The notes beneath the pieces were generated by a model. That model saw only the letters and a program-made list of their open reading frames with translations, was not told where the DNA came from and did not search any database. A stretch of DNA of 64,000 bases, taken from assembly GCA_963701675.1 (NCBI GenBank), contig OY969623.1, positions 7,936,001 to 8,000,000 of the forward strand, in the 5' to 3' direction. The position numbers and the translations under genes are program-made. Below, piece by piece: positions 34,811 to 43,892 of the stretch. This DNA comes from G963701675 sp963701675 (GTDB lineage: Bacteria; Planctomycetota; Planctomycetia; Gemmatales; Gemmataceae). The first letter of the stretch is position 1; every line of letters starts with the position of its first letter.

Positions 34811-36073
34811 TTACTCCAAACTGTCGAGATTCGCCGTAAGCAACAAGCTGAGCCGATGGTCGACCGTCCAGTGGTTCGGCCGGTGAGTGCTCGAGGTGAA
34901 CGTCGACTGCACTTCGAATGCCCCGATGTCGATGGCGCCATCGACCATTCGCGGAAAGCCCGTTCCGCGCTGGTCCCATTCCGGCGCTCCCGCGTTATCG
35001 CCCGTGTTTACGGCCGGGCTCTCCAGCGGAAGTGAGCGCGTTTTCGTCGGGCCGCCGTTGTCCGCAAGGGCTCCGAGCATGGGATCGACATTCAGAATGT
35101 CTGTCGTGCTGTAGCCGCTGCCTCCGCTACTGTGGCCAATCAAGTTGTGGCTTGAAGATGCAAGAGCACCCCAGATATCGTCGGCCTGAGTTGCCGGCGT
35201 TGTCCGACGATTTCCTTCCAGGATCGTACTTCGCAGGTGGACGGCGTTGGACGCAATATAGATTCCGCCGCCTTTCTCATCCGCGACATTGTCGGCGATA
35301 GTGCTGCTCGTGATGGTAATTGAACCGGAGTTCGCATAAACGCCACCGCCGACGCCGTTCTTGGTTGAATTAGAATCGACGGTGGTATTGAGGATCGTCA
35401 TCGTGCCGATGTTCGCTATCCCGCCGCCAAACCCGTTGTCGCCGCTATCAGTTCCGGCATAATTGCCGGATATCGTGCTGCCGTAGATCGAGGCCGACCC
35501 TGCGTTCGAAATCCCGCCGCCGAAAGCAAGAAAAGCCTGGATAGCGTTGGACTCAATCGTCGTGTCGATGACCGTAAGGTTACCTACGTTGTAAATCCCG
35601 GCGCCGTGCGCAAAGTCCGGCGTGAGCAATGCATTATTCGAGATATTGCATGCTCGGATCAACAGTGTTCCGGCGTTATGAATACCGGCCCCAAACACAT
35701 CGCCGCCGCTGTGAAGCTCTCCGTTGCTCATTGTCAACCCAGAGAGTTGAACGTTGGCGCCGCCGAGAACGCGGAAGATTCGAAATCGCTGAGTGGCGTT
35801 CCGCCTGACCGTTAACGCATCCAACCCCGGGCCCTGGATGTCGATTTCGGTAGAGAGATCGGGCAGTGCACTGTTAAGGTTGATAGTCCCGGTCACCGTG
35901 AAATCGATTGTGTCCGGTCCAGGTTCGGTATTCACCTTGTTAATGCAGTAACGCAAGTCTCCACGAAAACCCTTGCCGATACCGCTGTCGCTGAGCCGAG
36001 TGACGTGGCACGTAGAAAGCAGCGTACGGTATTCCAGCGTCTCGAGAGTGAGTCGACATTGGTTACGAGTCAT
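34811..36073 (-). CDS. Right-handed beta-helix protein with choice-of-anchor-Q-like end and LEPR-XLL-like start
   Basis: 420 aa. The N-terminus LTLETLEYRTLLSTC matches the motif of the other exported proteins here. Repeated Asn/Gly-rich coils (GAGIHNAGTLLIRACNISNN, GGGISNAGSASIYGSTISGN, GGGIANIGTMTILNTTVDSN) form a pectin-lyase-like parallel beta-helix. The end has the DNGGPTKTRSLPLESPAVNTG ... DIGAFEVQ pattern known from choice-of-anchor Q domains. It probably lies on the cell surface. It is divergent from the kinase gene and ends 9 bp from the SBBP gene stop. Confidence 0.85.
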   Translation of the reverse strand: MTRNQCRLTLETLEYRTLLSTCHVTRLSDSGIGKGFRGDLRYCINKVNTEPGPDTIDFTVTGTINLNSALPDLSTEIDIQGPGLDALTVRRNATQRFRIFRVLGGANVQLSGLTMSNGELHSGGDVFGAGIHNAGTLLIRACNISNNALLTPDFAHGAGIYNVGNLTVIDTTIESNAIQAFLAFGGGISNAGSASIYGSTISGNYAGTDSGDNGFGGGIANIGTMTILNTTVDSNSTKNGVGGGVYANSGSITITSSTIADNVADEKGGGIYIASNAVHLRSTILEGNRRTTPATQADDIWGALASSSHNLIGHSSGGSGYSTTDILNVDPMLGALADNGGPTKTRSLPLESPAVNTGDNAGAPEWDQRGTGFPRMVDGAIDIGAFEVQSTFTSSTHRPNHWTVDHRLSLLLTANLDSLE

Positions 36074-36245
36074 GAGTGAACCTCTTGAGCGTCTTTGTCA
36101 CCCATGTGTCACAGCACAAGGGGGACTCATCGTCCGAGGAATCCCATCGTAGCCGGCACTTCTCCGAAAAGCTGCAAAAAAACCAGCTGCCGTAGGAAAT
36201 TGCCTTTGCCGCGCGAAGTCGTACTCGGGCGTGCCGTTTATTTGG

Positions 36246-36275
36246 TTGACAGGTTACGTCCGCTGCCGTTATAGT
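36246..36275 (+). promoter_or_regulatory. Sigma-70-type promoter for the kinase gene
   Basis: TTGACA (36,246-36,251), an 18-bp spacer and TATAGT (36,270-36,275): a perfect -35 and a five-of-six -10. It is the best promoter match I found in the window. It points to the Ser/Thr kinase start at 36,393. The rest of the 319-bp divergent region (36,074-36,392) holds nothing else I can name. Confidence 0.65.
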
Positions 36276-36392
36276 CTGAGTACTTATCGAGACTCGCGTT
36301 TTTCGTCCCCTTCGGCACATCTCCAATCAGGGGAAAAGCGCGCTTGCTTTGCGAACCCATGAGGGGCGGGCGACCCACCCGCCGACAGGGGA

Positions 36393-37334
<942 letters not shown>

Positions 37335-37377
37335 CCCGAAGGATCGGTATCAAACGGCCGAGGGCCTGCTGCGAGAT

Positions 37378-38937
37378 TTGTCGCAAGTGGCGGCGATATC
37401 GGGCGCTCGTTCGACGGAGCCAGCGGACTTTTCGGCCGGCGCACGGCACCGATGGCGCCCCGTAATACTGGGGGCGGTCGCAGCCGGTGCGCTCTTCGGC
37501 TTGGTTACCATTCATGAACTTTCATCCAACGTGGCGTCGCATCGGACTACGGCGCTCACATCGATGCCGCCGCTTGCGAATTCTCCGGCCGATAAGTCGT
37601 CGCTTCCGCGGGTAACGGTCGCTTCCACCGCGAAATCCACGGAGGGCGCCACACCTACAACGGCCACGCTCGATTTTTCTGCTGCTCGAAGTCTGTTGAA
37701 CGGACTCCGAGAATGGGGCAGCGTGTTCACTAACCCGCCAATGTCTGTAGAAGCAAGAAAACCCACCTCCCCAACGTCAAGAATCGTCGATCCGAGTGTG
37801 AAAGGGATCGTGGGTGAAGCCTACGAGACATTGCCGATGGCCATAGCTTCGGCGAAACCGGGCGATGTTATCTTGATCAAAGCCCGGGAGCTACGGATCG
37901 ATCCGCTCGTTTTGAACAAGAAATCCATGTCCGATGTCACGGTAAGGGCACACTCGGGATATCGACCACTCCTTACGTTGGGCGACAGTACCGATCGCGA
38001 GTCCGCTCTTTTTCGACTGCACGACGGGAAACTCGCTTTTGAAGGATTGGAATTCAAGTTGCGGCCGGACCGCGATGAGTTCACAACCCAAGCAATTGTG
38101 GACATCGTCGGCGAAGGACAGTGCACCTTCAAAGATTGCGTGATTACGCTTGACGATACGCGCGGCAAATCGCTTGCCCTGGCGACGCTTGGCGATTCCA
38201 GCCGAGTGATGAAAACCGATACCGCGAGCGCTCTTCCCCAAGTGCCCATTCTGTCACTCGAGGATTGTTTCGTTCGCGGTCAGGGCGACGTGATCGCCGT
38301 CCGATCGGCTCGGGCCGTTGAGTTGCGCATGGAAAATACCTTGGTAGCGGTGACGGGTAGTGTCGTCGATGTGGAGGCCGGCGCCGGCGAAGTGTCGCCG
38401 CCACCGCAAATTCCGATCCGGCTTACTCGCGTGACGACGTATATCGGCGGTAATCTAGTGCGACTACGGACACTGACGCCCGGCAAGGAACCGCTGACCG
38501 TCCAGGTGAATCCCGCGATTGGCTGCCTATTTGCTTCGGCCGACGGTAAGCCCCTCGTCCAACTCATCGGCATGGAGGCAAGCACGGAGCAAATGAAGTC
38601 ACTCTTCAGTTGGGAGGGTGGTCGGCAAAACGCATACAGCAAGTTTCCAGCAATGCTCGACCAGATTCCCCACGGCGACGAAATGCCTCGGCCGCCGTTT
38701 GATCAAAACTGGTGGCGCAATTTCACCGGAGAATCCGACGCAGTCTTTCCGCTGGCCGCCGTGAAGTTCGCCAACCCGCCTGACCCGCCGTTGGGCGAAT
38801 CGCTTTTGACTGTGATCCCCGCACGTTTCAAAGTCAGGCCTGATGCGAGCTTGCAGAACGTTGGGGCAGACGTGGAGCGGTTGCCGCGTCCGGGCAGCAT
38901 AACAGACGCGACGGCAACTTCCTCACCTGAAGGCTGA
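37378..38937 (+). CDS. C-terminal part of the frameshifted kinase: membrane segment plus beta-helix domain
   Basis: Continuation of the kinase gene. The formal start at 37,378 lies inside the kinase end, and the frame is open back through 37,334. One membrane segment (VILGAVAAGALFGLVTI, about residues 22-40) is followed by a Ser/Thr/Pro linker and a domain of about 330 residues. That domain has pectin-lyase-like features (AYETLPMAIASAKPGDVILIKA, LAFEGLEFKLR, CTFKDCVITL, LSLEDCFVRGQGDVIAV). As a whole the gene encodes a transmembrane kinase with an extracytoplasmic parallel beta-helix sensor. Not an independent gene. Confidence 0.75.
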   Translation: MSQVAAISGARSTEPADFSAGARHRWRPVILGAVAAGALFGLVTIHELSSNVASHRTTALTSMPPLANSPADKSSLPRVTVASTAKSTEGATPTTATLDFSAARSLLNGLREWGSVFTNPPMSVEARKPTSPTSRIVDPSVKGIVGEAYETLPMAIASAKPGDVILIKARELRIDPLVLNKKSMSDVTVRAHSGYRPLLTLGDSTDRESALFRLHDGKLAFEGLEFKLRPDRDEFTTQAIVDIVGEGQCTFKDCVITLDDTRGKSLALATLGDSSRVMKTDTASALPQVPILSLEDCFVRGQGDVIAVRSARAVELRMENTLVAVTGSVVDVEAGAGEVSPPPQIPIRLTRVTTYIGGNLVRLRTLTPGKEPLTVQVNPAIGCLFASADGKPLVQLIGMEASTEQMKSLFSWEGGRQNAYSKFPAMLDQIPHGDEMPRPPFDQNWWRNFTGESDAVFPLAAVKFANPPDPPLGESLLTVIPARFKVRPDASLQNVGADVERLPRPGSITDATATSSPEG

Positions 38938-38955
38938 TTGTTTCGCGAGCCCCGT

Positions 38956-39126
38956 CTATTTCTTTTTCGCCTTGGCGCGTTTGGTCCGAGAAGTCTTCTT
39001 CGCCGGCGTTGGTCGTTTTCGGTTTGCCGACTTCTTCGCGGAAGCGCCTTTCTTTTTACCAAAAATGGCCTCGTACCCTTCGGCGAACCGTTTCGTCTCG
39101 GCCAACCCCACGCGAACGATACTCAC
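38956..39126 (-). CDS. Small basic Lys/Ala-rich protein (56 aa)
   Basis: Starts at GTG 39,126 with AAGGAG eight nucleotides upstream and ends in TAG. The first 25 residues (MSIVRVGLAETKRFAEGYEA then IFGKKKG) look folded. The remaining 30 are almost only Lys, Ala, Arg, Thr, Ser and Pro, like the tails of histone H1 or small ribosomal-associated proteins. The ribosome site, sharp composition and stop position support a real gene too short for usual length cut-offs. DNA or RNA binding is an inference from charge. Its stop lies 18 bp from the convergent kinase gene end. Confidence 0.75.
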   Translation of the reverse strand: MSIVRVGLAETKRFAEGYEAIFGKKKGASAKKSANRKRPTPAKKTSRTKRAKAKKK

Positions 39127-39261
39127 GGTGCTTTCTCCTTATCTCGGTTCACGATGCCGTTACTGTTCTCGCACAAGGATACATATCGCAGGAGGCAACG
39201 AACAGTCATGTGACATATACTGGGAATTATTCTCATGCCAGCGTAATCGGGGAGATAAGTT

Positions 39262-40389
39262 GTGGACGAGACTGAGATTCGGGCCGCCCTGACCAAGTAC
39301 AAGTTTTATCACGTCATCAAGCTCACTGAGTCGATCTCCACGCCCGGTTGGACCGATCCGAACACGGTCGACATCATCAACATGGTGATAAACGCACTTC
39401 GATCGCTCAATCTGAAGGGTGCCCGCATATTGGATGTAGGTTGCCGCGACGGCATCTTCTCGTTCGAGGCCGAGAAACTGGGTGCCCGGGAGGTTCTTGG
39501 CATCGATAACGACCTCTCTCGTGCCGCGGTTGAGTTTCTGATCCCATTTTTCCACTCGCGCGTGAAGATGGAATCGTTGAACATGTACGATTTGACGCCG
39601 ACGCGCCACGGACTGTTTGACGTGATTTGTTTCTCCGGCGTGCTCTATCACCTGCGCTATCCTTTTTGGGGTATAAAATGTCTCCGTGACGTGCTGAGCG
39701 AAGGCGGCCACCTGATTATTCACACGGCCATTCACGTCGATGACAATAAGCTCGCGAACCTGTTCTGCCCCATCGGCGACGAGTGTCCGGGCGATGATCC
39801 GACGCATTGCACGAATTTTAATCTGAAAGGTCTCGTCGACACGCTGTACAGCATGGGTTTGACCGTTCACCGCGTCGAATACCTGTGGGAATACGGTCTA
39901 GTCGCTTCTCCGGCGGTAGAGCAAGAGTCACGGCAAAGCTCGTTGTTCGGCCGGCTACGGCGGTTTGCACGGCGAACGTTGACCGGTGACGACGGATCGC
40001 ATCCCATTCAGGTGACGAAACAGAACTTTGATGAACAACATTACTTGGAGTCACAGCCCGACCTGAAGGACGCCGTCGAAAACAACCGTTGGCGCGCCAG
40101 CGGATTCTTCCATTTTCAGCGACATGGGCGGGCCGAACAACGAGTCGCACGCTTGACGGACGGCACCTTGATAATGCCCGAGACGCCGATTGCATTCCCG
40201 GAACCGCTTATCAATCACGCGGTCTTAGTGTGCCATAAGACGTCCGACGTGATCAATCCGGCCATCAACCGATATTGGGAAACGACCCACGACGTACACA
40301 ATACGCAGGGAGGCGAGGCATTCGGTGCGCCGCGCCGATTCCCGAAGGCCAAACCGGTCCCACACATCTCGATGTATCGACGTGATTAG
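39262..40389 (+). CDS. Class I SAM-dependent methyltransferase
   Basis: 375 aa from GTG 39,262 (GGGGAGAT upstream). The Rossmann-fold SAM site ARILDVGCRDGIFSFEAEKLGAREVLGIDND is at about residues 53-83, and FDVICFSGVLYHLRYPF (post-II/motif IV region) near 115. This resembles the CmoB/DUF1698-type methyltransferases. The last 140 residues contain a conserved-looking NFDEQHYLESQPDLKDAVENN segment with no methyltransferase role that I know. The substrate is unknown; a sugar or lipid is possible given the surface-protein neighbourhood, but nothing proves it. Confidence 0.8.
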   Translation: MDETEIRAALTKYKFYHVIKLTESISTPGWTDPNTVDIINMVINALRSLNLKGARILDVGCRDGIFSFEAEKLGAREVLGIDNDLSRAAVEFLIPFFHSRVKMESLNMYDLTPTRHGLFDVICFSGVLYHLRYPFWGIKCLRDVLSEGGHLIIHTAIHVDDNKLANLFCPIGDECPGDDPTHCTNFNLKGLVDTLYSMGLTVHRVEYLWEYGLVASPAVEQESRQSSLFGRLRRFARRTLTGDDGSHPIQVTKQNFDEQHYLESQPDLKDAVENNRWRASGFFHFQRHGRAEQRVARLTDGTLIMPETPIAFPEPLINHAVLVCHKTSDVINPAINRYWETTHDVHNTQGGEAFGAPRRFPKAKPVPHISMYRRD

Positions 40390-40574
40390 CCTTCCCCGCC
40401 AAGATCGATCCATGCACTTTCCCAGCTACACGCCATGTCATCAGTCAGATCGCCGACAACGGGCGATGACGAGTTTGGTTCGAACCACCCGAATCGACCG
40501 GGTGGCGACGCGGCCGACGCAAGGAAATAGGAAACACCATCGCTGTGAATTGCTTGGAATTCGTTGCGTCGCAT
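40386..40574 (-). CDS. Small hypothetical protein (62 aa)
   Basis: ATG 40,574 is preceded at six nucleotides by AAGGAG, a good ribosome site, and the frame runs to 40,386, touching the end of the convergent methyltransferase gene. Sequence: MRRNEFQAIHSDGVSYFLAS..., mixed composition with several Trp and Ser near the end (CSWESAWIDLGGEG). No family recognised. The strong ribosome site argues that it is real. Confidence 0.45.
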   Translation of the reverse strand: MRRNEFQAIHSDGVSYFLASAASPPGRFGWFEPNSSSPVVGDLTDDMACSWESAWIDLGGEG

Positions 40575-40640
40575 CAGGATCTCCTTGGGATGAATTGCAT
40601 ACCGGGGGCTCTTGCTGGCGCAACGGTCACGCCTGAGAAC

Positions 40641-40672
40641 GCCGGCCGGGGCGTGCCTCAAACCCGGCCGGC
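40641..40672. terminator. Strong GC hairpin, possible terminator of the SBBP gene
   Basis: GCCGGCCGGG (40,641-40,650) is perfectly complementary to CCCGGCCGGC (40,663-40,672) around a 12-nt loop. No T tract follows on either strand, so intrinsic termination is uncertain; a REP-like or mRNA-stabilising element is an alternative. It lies 243 bp after the stop of the minus-strand SBBP gene. I see nothing else in the 340-bp stretch 40,575-40,914. Confidence 0.35.
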
Positions 40673-40914
40673 GCATCAACCACACCTCATTGAATCGGCT
40701 TAGGATGAGAAAATGTCGTCGAGAAAAGAAAAAGTTGCACGCCGTACCACTCAAACTCGGTAGGGTTGAGGCTGTTCCGTAAGTGGTGCGAGTCCGAGCA
40801 ATTGGCCCAATAAGCTCGGCCGTGCGTAGATGCGGAGTATCTTTCGATCCCGGAAGGCGTACGGGTCACGCGGACTGGACGCAGGGCCAAGCCCACAGAT
40901 TGCAATCCGTGGGG

Positions 40915-43491
40915 TTACCCGCCTGGCGCGACCTGGACACGCGCCGGCACCGGTGCTCGCGGCGGTACAATTCCCGCAGCACTGAGCGTGTACTTGATCA
41001 CGAAGCCGTCATTGGATGCGGCCTTCGTGGTTTGGTAAGCCCCCGCGGAAGTCGGGAGATTGGACGAAATCGTGTTACCGGTTACGTAGATGTTTCCGAG
41101 ACGGTCGATCGCGAGTCCGAATCCAAGATCAGCCGCGCCGCCGCCGTGGAAAGTCGAATAGAGCAACGAGGCTCCATTGGCCGAAAGCTGGGTGAAAATC
41201 ACATCGGACGATGGTCCGCCAAATGCACCTTGAAGGGCGTCTGGCGTCACGGGATAGGTGGCGCTGCTGCCGAAGCCGGTGATGTAGGCCCGCCCCGCGC
41301 TATCTATCACAATGCCGTTTCCACGGTCATCCGCTGTTCCGCCGATGAAGGTGGAGTAGACAAGCGACTTGCCGTTGATGGGGAGGCTTGTCACGAACGC
41401 ATCGGTCAGGCCGCCTGCGGTCGTCTGAAACGCACCGGCCGTTGTCGGGAAATTGGCAGATGCGGTGAAGCCTGTTACATAGACTTGTCCGACGCCGGAA
41501 TGGGCGATGCTTGTGCCGCGGTCGTCACCGCTGCCGCCCAGGTAGGTTGAATAGAGAGGACCGGACCCATCGGGTTTGAGTCGGGTTACAAACGCATCGA
41601 ATGCGCCGCCGCCGAAAACGGTCTGAGGAACACCGGCGGTCGTCGGGAAGTTGGTCGACTTGGTTTGGCCGGTCAACGACACCCGATTCAGCCCGTCCAC
41701 GGCGATGGCGGCGCCGAAATCGGTATCCCCACCGCCGACGAACGTGGAATAGACAAGAGCTGAGCCGGCGGCATTGAGAGAAGCGACAAAGGCGTCCGAG
41801 ACGCCACCGTGCGTGGTCTGAAACGCGCCGGCGGTTGTCGGGAAGTTGGCTGAGGCCGTCGCCCCTGCCACGAACACCACGCCGGTGTTCTTGTTCACGG
41901 CAATGCCGTTGGCTTGATCGACGTCCGTGCCGCCGAGGTAAGTCGAGTACAACAGTCCCGTGCCGTCGGGTGAGAGTTTGGCGACGAATGCATCGGTGCT
42001 GCCGCCGTGTGTGGGCTGGAGCGATCCGGCGGTCGTCGGGAAGTTCAACGAAGCCGACGAGCCAGAGACGTATGCATTTCCTTGTCGATCCACCGCAATC
42101 GACAGACCGGAATCGTCGAGGGACCCGCCGAGATAAGTCGCATAAACGAGGCCGCCCCCCGTGGGCGTGAACTTCGCGACAAATGCATCATTCCCGCCAC
42201 CGTGCGTCGGGTCGACTACTCCTGCAGTGGTTGGGAAATTGGTCGATCCAGTTCGACCTGTGATGTAGGCGCTTCCGTTGTTATCCACCGCGATGGCGGT
42301 TCCCAGGTCCGCCGCACTCCCGCCGATAAATGTCGCATAACCCATGATGACGGGATCGATAACGAGCGGCCGTGAATGATCGTACGCGCCGAGGTTGAAG
42401 CCGACCGTGTTCCCATCCACAACATATTCGCTACTGATTTCCTGGCGGGTGCCGTTGATTTCTTGATAGACGATCGGCCGTTGTTGCACTACCTCACCGA
42501 GTCCCGTGTCGAGAACCAAGTCGCCGTCGGCTTCGACCTCTAACCGTTCGGCGCCGTCGAATTTGACTGCAATGTCGCCGGGATCGGCGCCGGGATTTAC
42601 AATGAAGTCGTACTCAAGCTGCGATCCGTTTGCGTAATAGACAACGTCGATTCCCTCATACACGTTGGCATATGACACTTGGCCCATGGTCGGCACGCAG
42701 GTGAACCATTGCGACGGGTCAGAACCGAGGAAGTAGTTAACCTTGCCGTCGTAGGGTTTCCCTTCGGTCGCGGGAACATTCGGGTTGCCGCCGACCAATT
42801 GCATACGCAAGACGGAGTACGAATCCTGAGCAGCCGCCGGCGGAAGATTGAAGACGACTTCGTCCGATGCCACGAAGACCGTGTATTCCGGGCTACGGCC
42901 GATGTAATCCACCTTCGAGTCGGTTTGGCCGAAGTTGGCCTCGAAATGAAGCGGCATCTTCGCGGGATCGATGGCCGGCGTCGACGACGCTGTCTTGTCC
43001 GCGGACACTCCGAGACCAACCTGCAACGACTGGTTGGCCGCGAGCCCCGCGATCGAACTTGGAGTCGCGTTGAACCCGACGGACATCGGCGCGGTAACGG
43101 GCGTGAACGTCGACAGCGTATTCGTATGGGAAGCAGGCCGAGCGCTCGACCGGCGGGAAACGGAACCCAAATTACCGGCGAGTTCGGCGGCTGTTTCCTT
43201 GGTGTCTTCCGAAGTAGCTCTTGTTGGGAGCGAGCCGACTAATGTGACGGATCCGGCGTGGTCGCCGATTAGGCTCACGTCGAGCGATGATTCCAGTGCA
43301 TCGGTCGCGAGCAGCGTCCGGTCTGAAACTTGGATGTTCGTGCCGGCGGACTGCGATGACCCAGAACCCGGCAGCATGAAAAGCAAGCTTCCGGGCGGCA
43401 ATCGATCTTCCAGGTGTTCAAGGCACGGTTGATGTGAACCAATGCGAGCTTTGTTGGCGGACCGATTGCGGACGCGATATGAACGAACCAT
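40915..43491 (-). CDS. Large exported SBBP-repeat protein with LEPR-XLL-like N-terminus
   Basis: 858 aa from ATG 43,491 (AGGGGAGA just upstream). The N-terminus CLEHLEDRLPPGSLLFM carries the motif and a hydrophobic stretch. The conserved pre-repeat block FEANFGQTDSKVDYIGRSPEYTVFV starts near residue 185. About nine SBBP repeats follow, of the form GNAYVSGSSASLNFPTTAGSLQPTHGG-TDAFVAKL...LLYSTYLGG. The protein ends with a Pro/Val-rich tail without an anchor. It is the third paralogue in the window. Unlike the other two it has no inserted short repeats, so it is the cleanest reference copy for comparing them. Confidence 0.88.
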   Translation of the reverse strand: MVRSYRVRNRSANKARIGSHQPCLEHLEDRLPPGSLLFMLPGSGSSQSAGTNIQVSDRTLLATDALESSLDVSLIGDHAGSVTLVGSLPTRATSEDTKETAAELAGNLGSVSRRSSARPASHTNTLSTFTPVTAPMSVGFNATPSSIAGLAANQSLQVGLGVSADKTASSTPAIDPAKMPLHFEANFGQTDSKVDYIGRSPEYTVFVASDEVVFNLPPAAAQDSYSVLRMQLVGGNPNVPATEGKPYDGKVNYFLGSDPSQWFTCVPTMGQVSYANVYEGIDVVYYANGSQLEYDFIVNPGADPGDIAVKFDGAERLEVEADGDLVLDTGLGEVVQQRPIVYQEINGTRQEISSEYVVDGNTVGFNLGAYDHSRPLVIDPVIMGYATFIGGSAADLGTAIAVDNNGSAYITGRTGSTNFPTTAGVVDPTHGGGNDAFVAKFTPTGGGLVYATYLGGSLDDSGLSIAVDRQGNAYVSGSSASLNFPTTAGSLQPTHGGSTDAFVAKLSPDGTGLLYSTYLGGTDVDQANGIAVNKNTGVVFVAGATASANFPTTAGAFQTTHGGVSDAFVASLNAAGSALVYSTFVGGGDTDFGAAIAVDGLNRVSLTGQTKSTNFPTTAGVPQTVFGGGAFDAFVTRLKPDGSGPLYSTYLGGSGDDRGTSIAHSGVGQVYVTGFTASANFPTTAGAFQTTAGGLTDAFVTSLPINGKSLVYSTFIGGTADDRGNGIVIDSAGRAYITGFGSSATYPVTPDALQGAFGGPSSDVIFTQLSANGASLLYSTFHGGGAADLGFGLAIDRLGNIYVTGNTISSNLPTSAGAYQTTKAASNDGFVIKYTLSAAGIVPPRAPVPARVQVAPGG

Positions 43492-43892
43492 TCTTCTCTC
43501 CCCTTCTTCCGAATACGCAAATCTGCATCCAGCGACGCCATCGGCAAACGAGGGCGGCCTGGAGGCCAGCAGTAATTTGGCCAGACCGAAGGCCAGAAAT
43601 CAAGCAAAATGTGGAAATGTTCTGAAATCTTCCCACCTCCCGGAATCGCTGCAAACGGATTAACCCACACCGTGCGCACTATTTCCTTGACATGTTTTCG
43701 GGTGACGGATAGCGTAGGGGAGAACATTCGGTCTTGCGACCGAACCGGGCGAGACATCCGGGGATGGGCTGCCGGAACGGCCTTGTCCCGCCAGCCAATT
43801 TCCAGCGAAAACTAGTTCGGTATTCCCGACGCAGTTCCGAAAAACGCCGCCGAGTTCGTCCGATTTGAACTCCGACCGGCGCAGGAGGATGG
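43492..43892. other. Divergent intergenic region between two LEPR-XLL-type genes
   Basis: 401 bp without a convincing gene. On the plus strand TTGACA at 43,687-43,692 with TAGCGT 17 bp later (43,710-43,715) is a weak promoter candidate for the gene at 43,893. Ribosome sites for both flanking genes lie at its ends (AGGGGAGA on the minus side, CAGGAGG on the plus side). Nothing else was seen. Confidence 0.4.
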
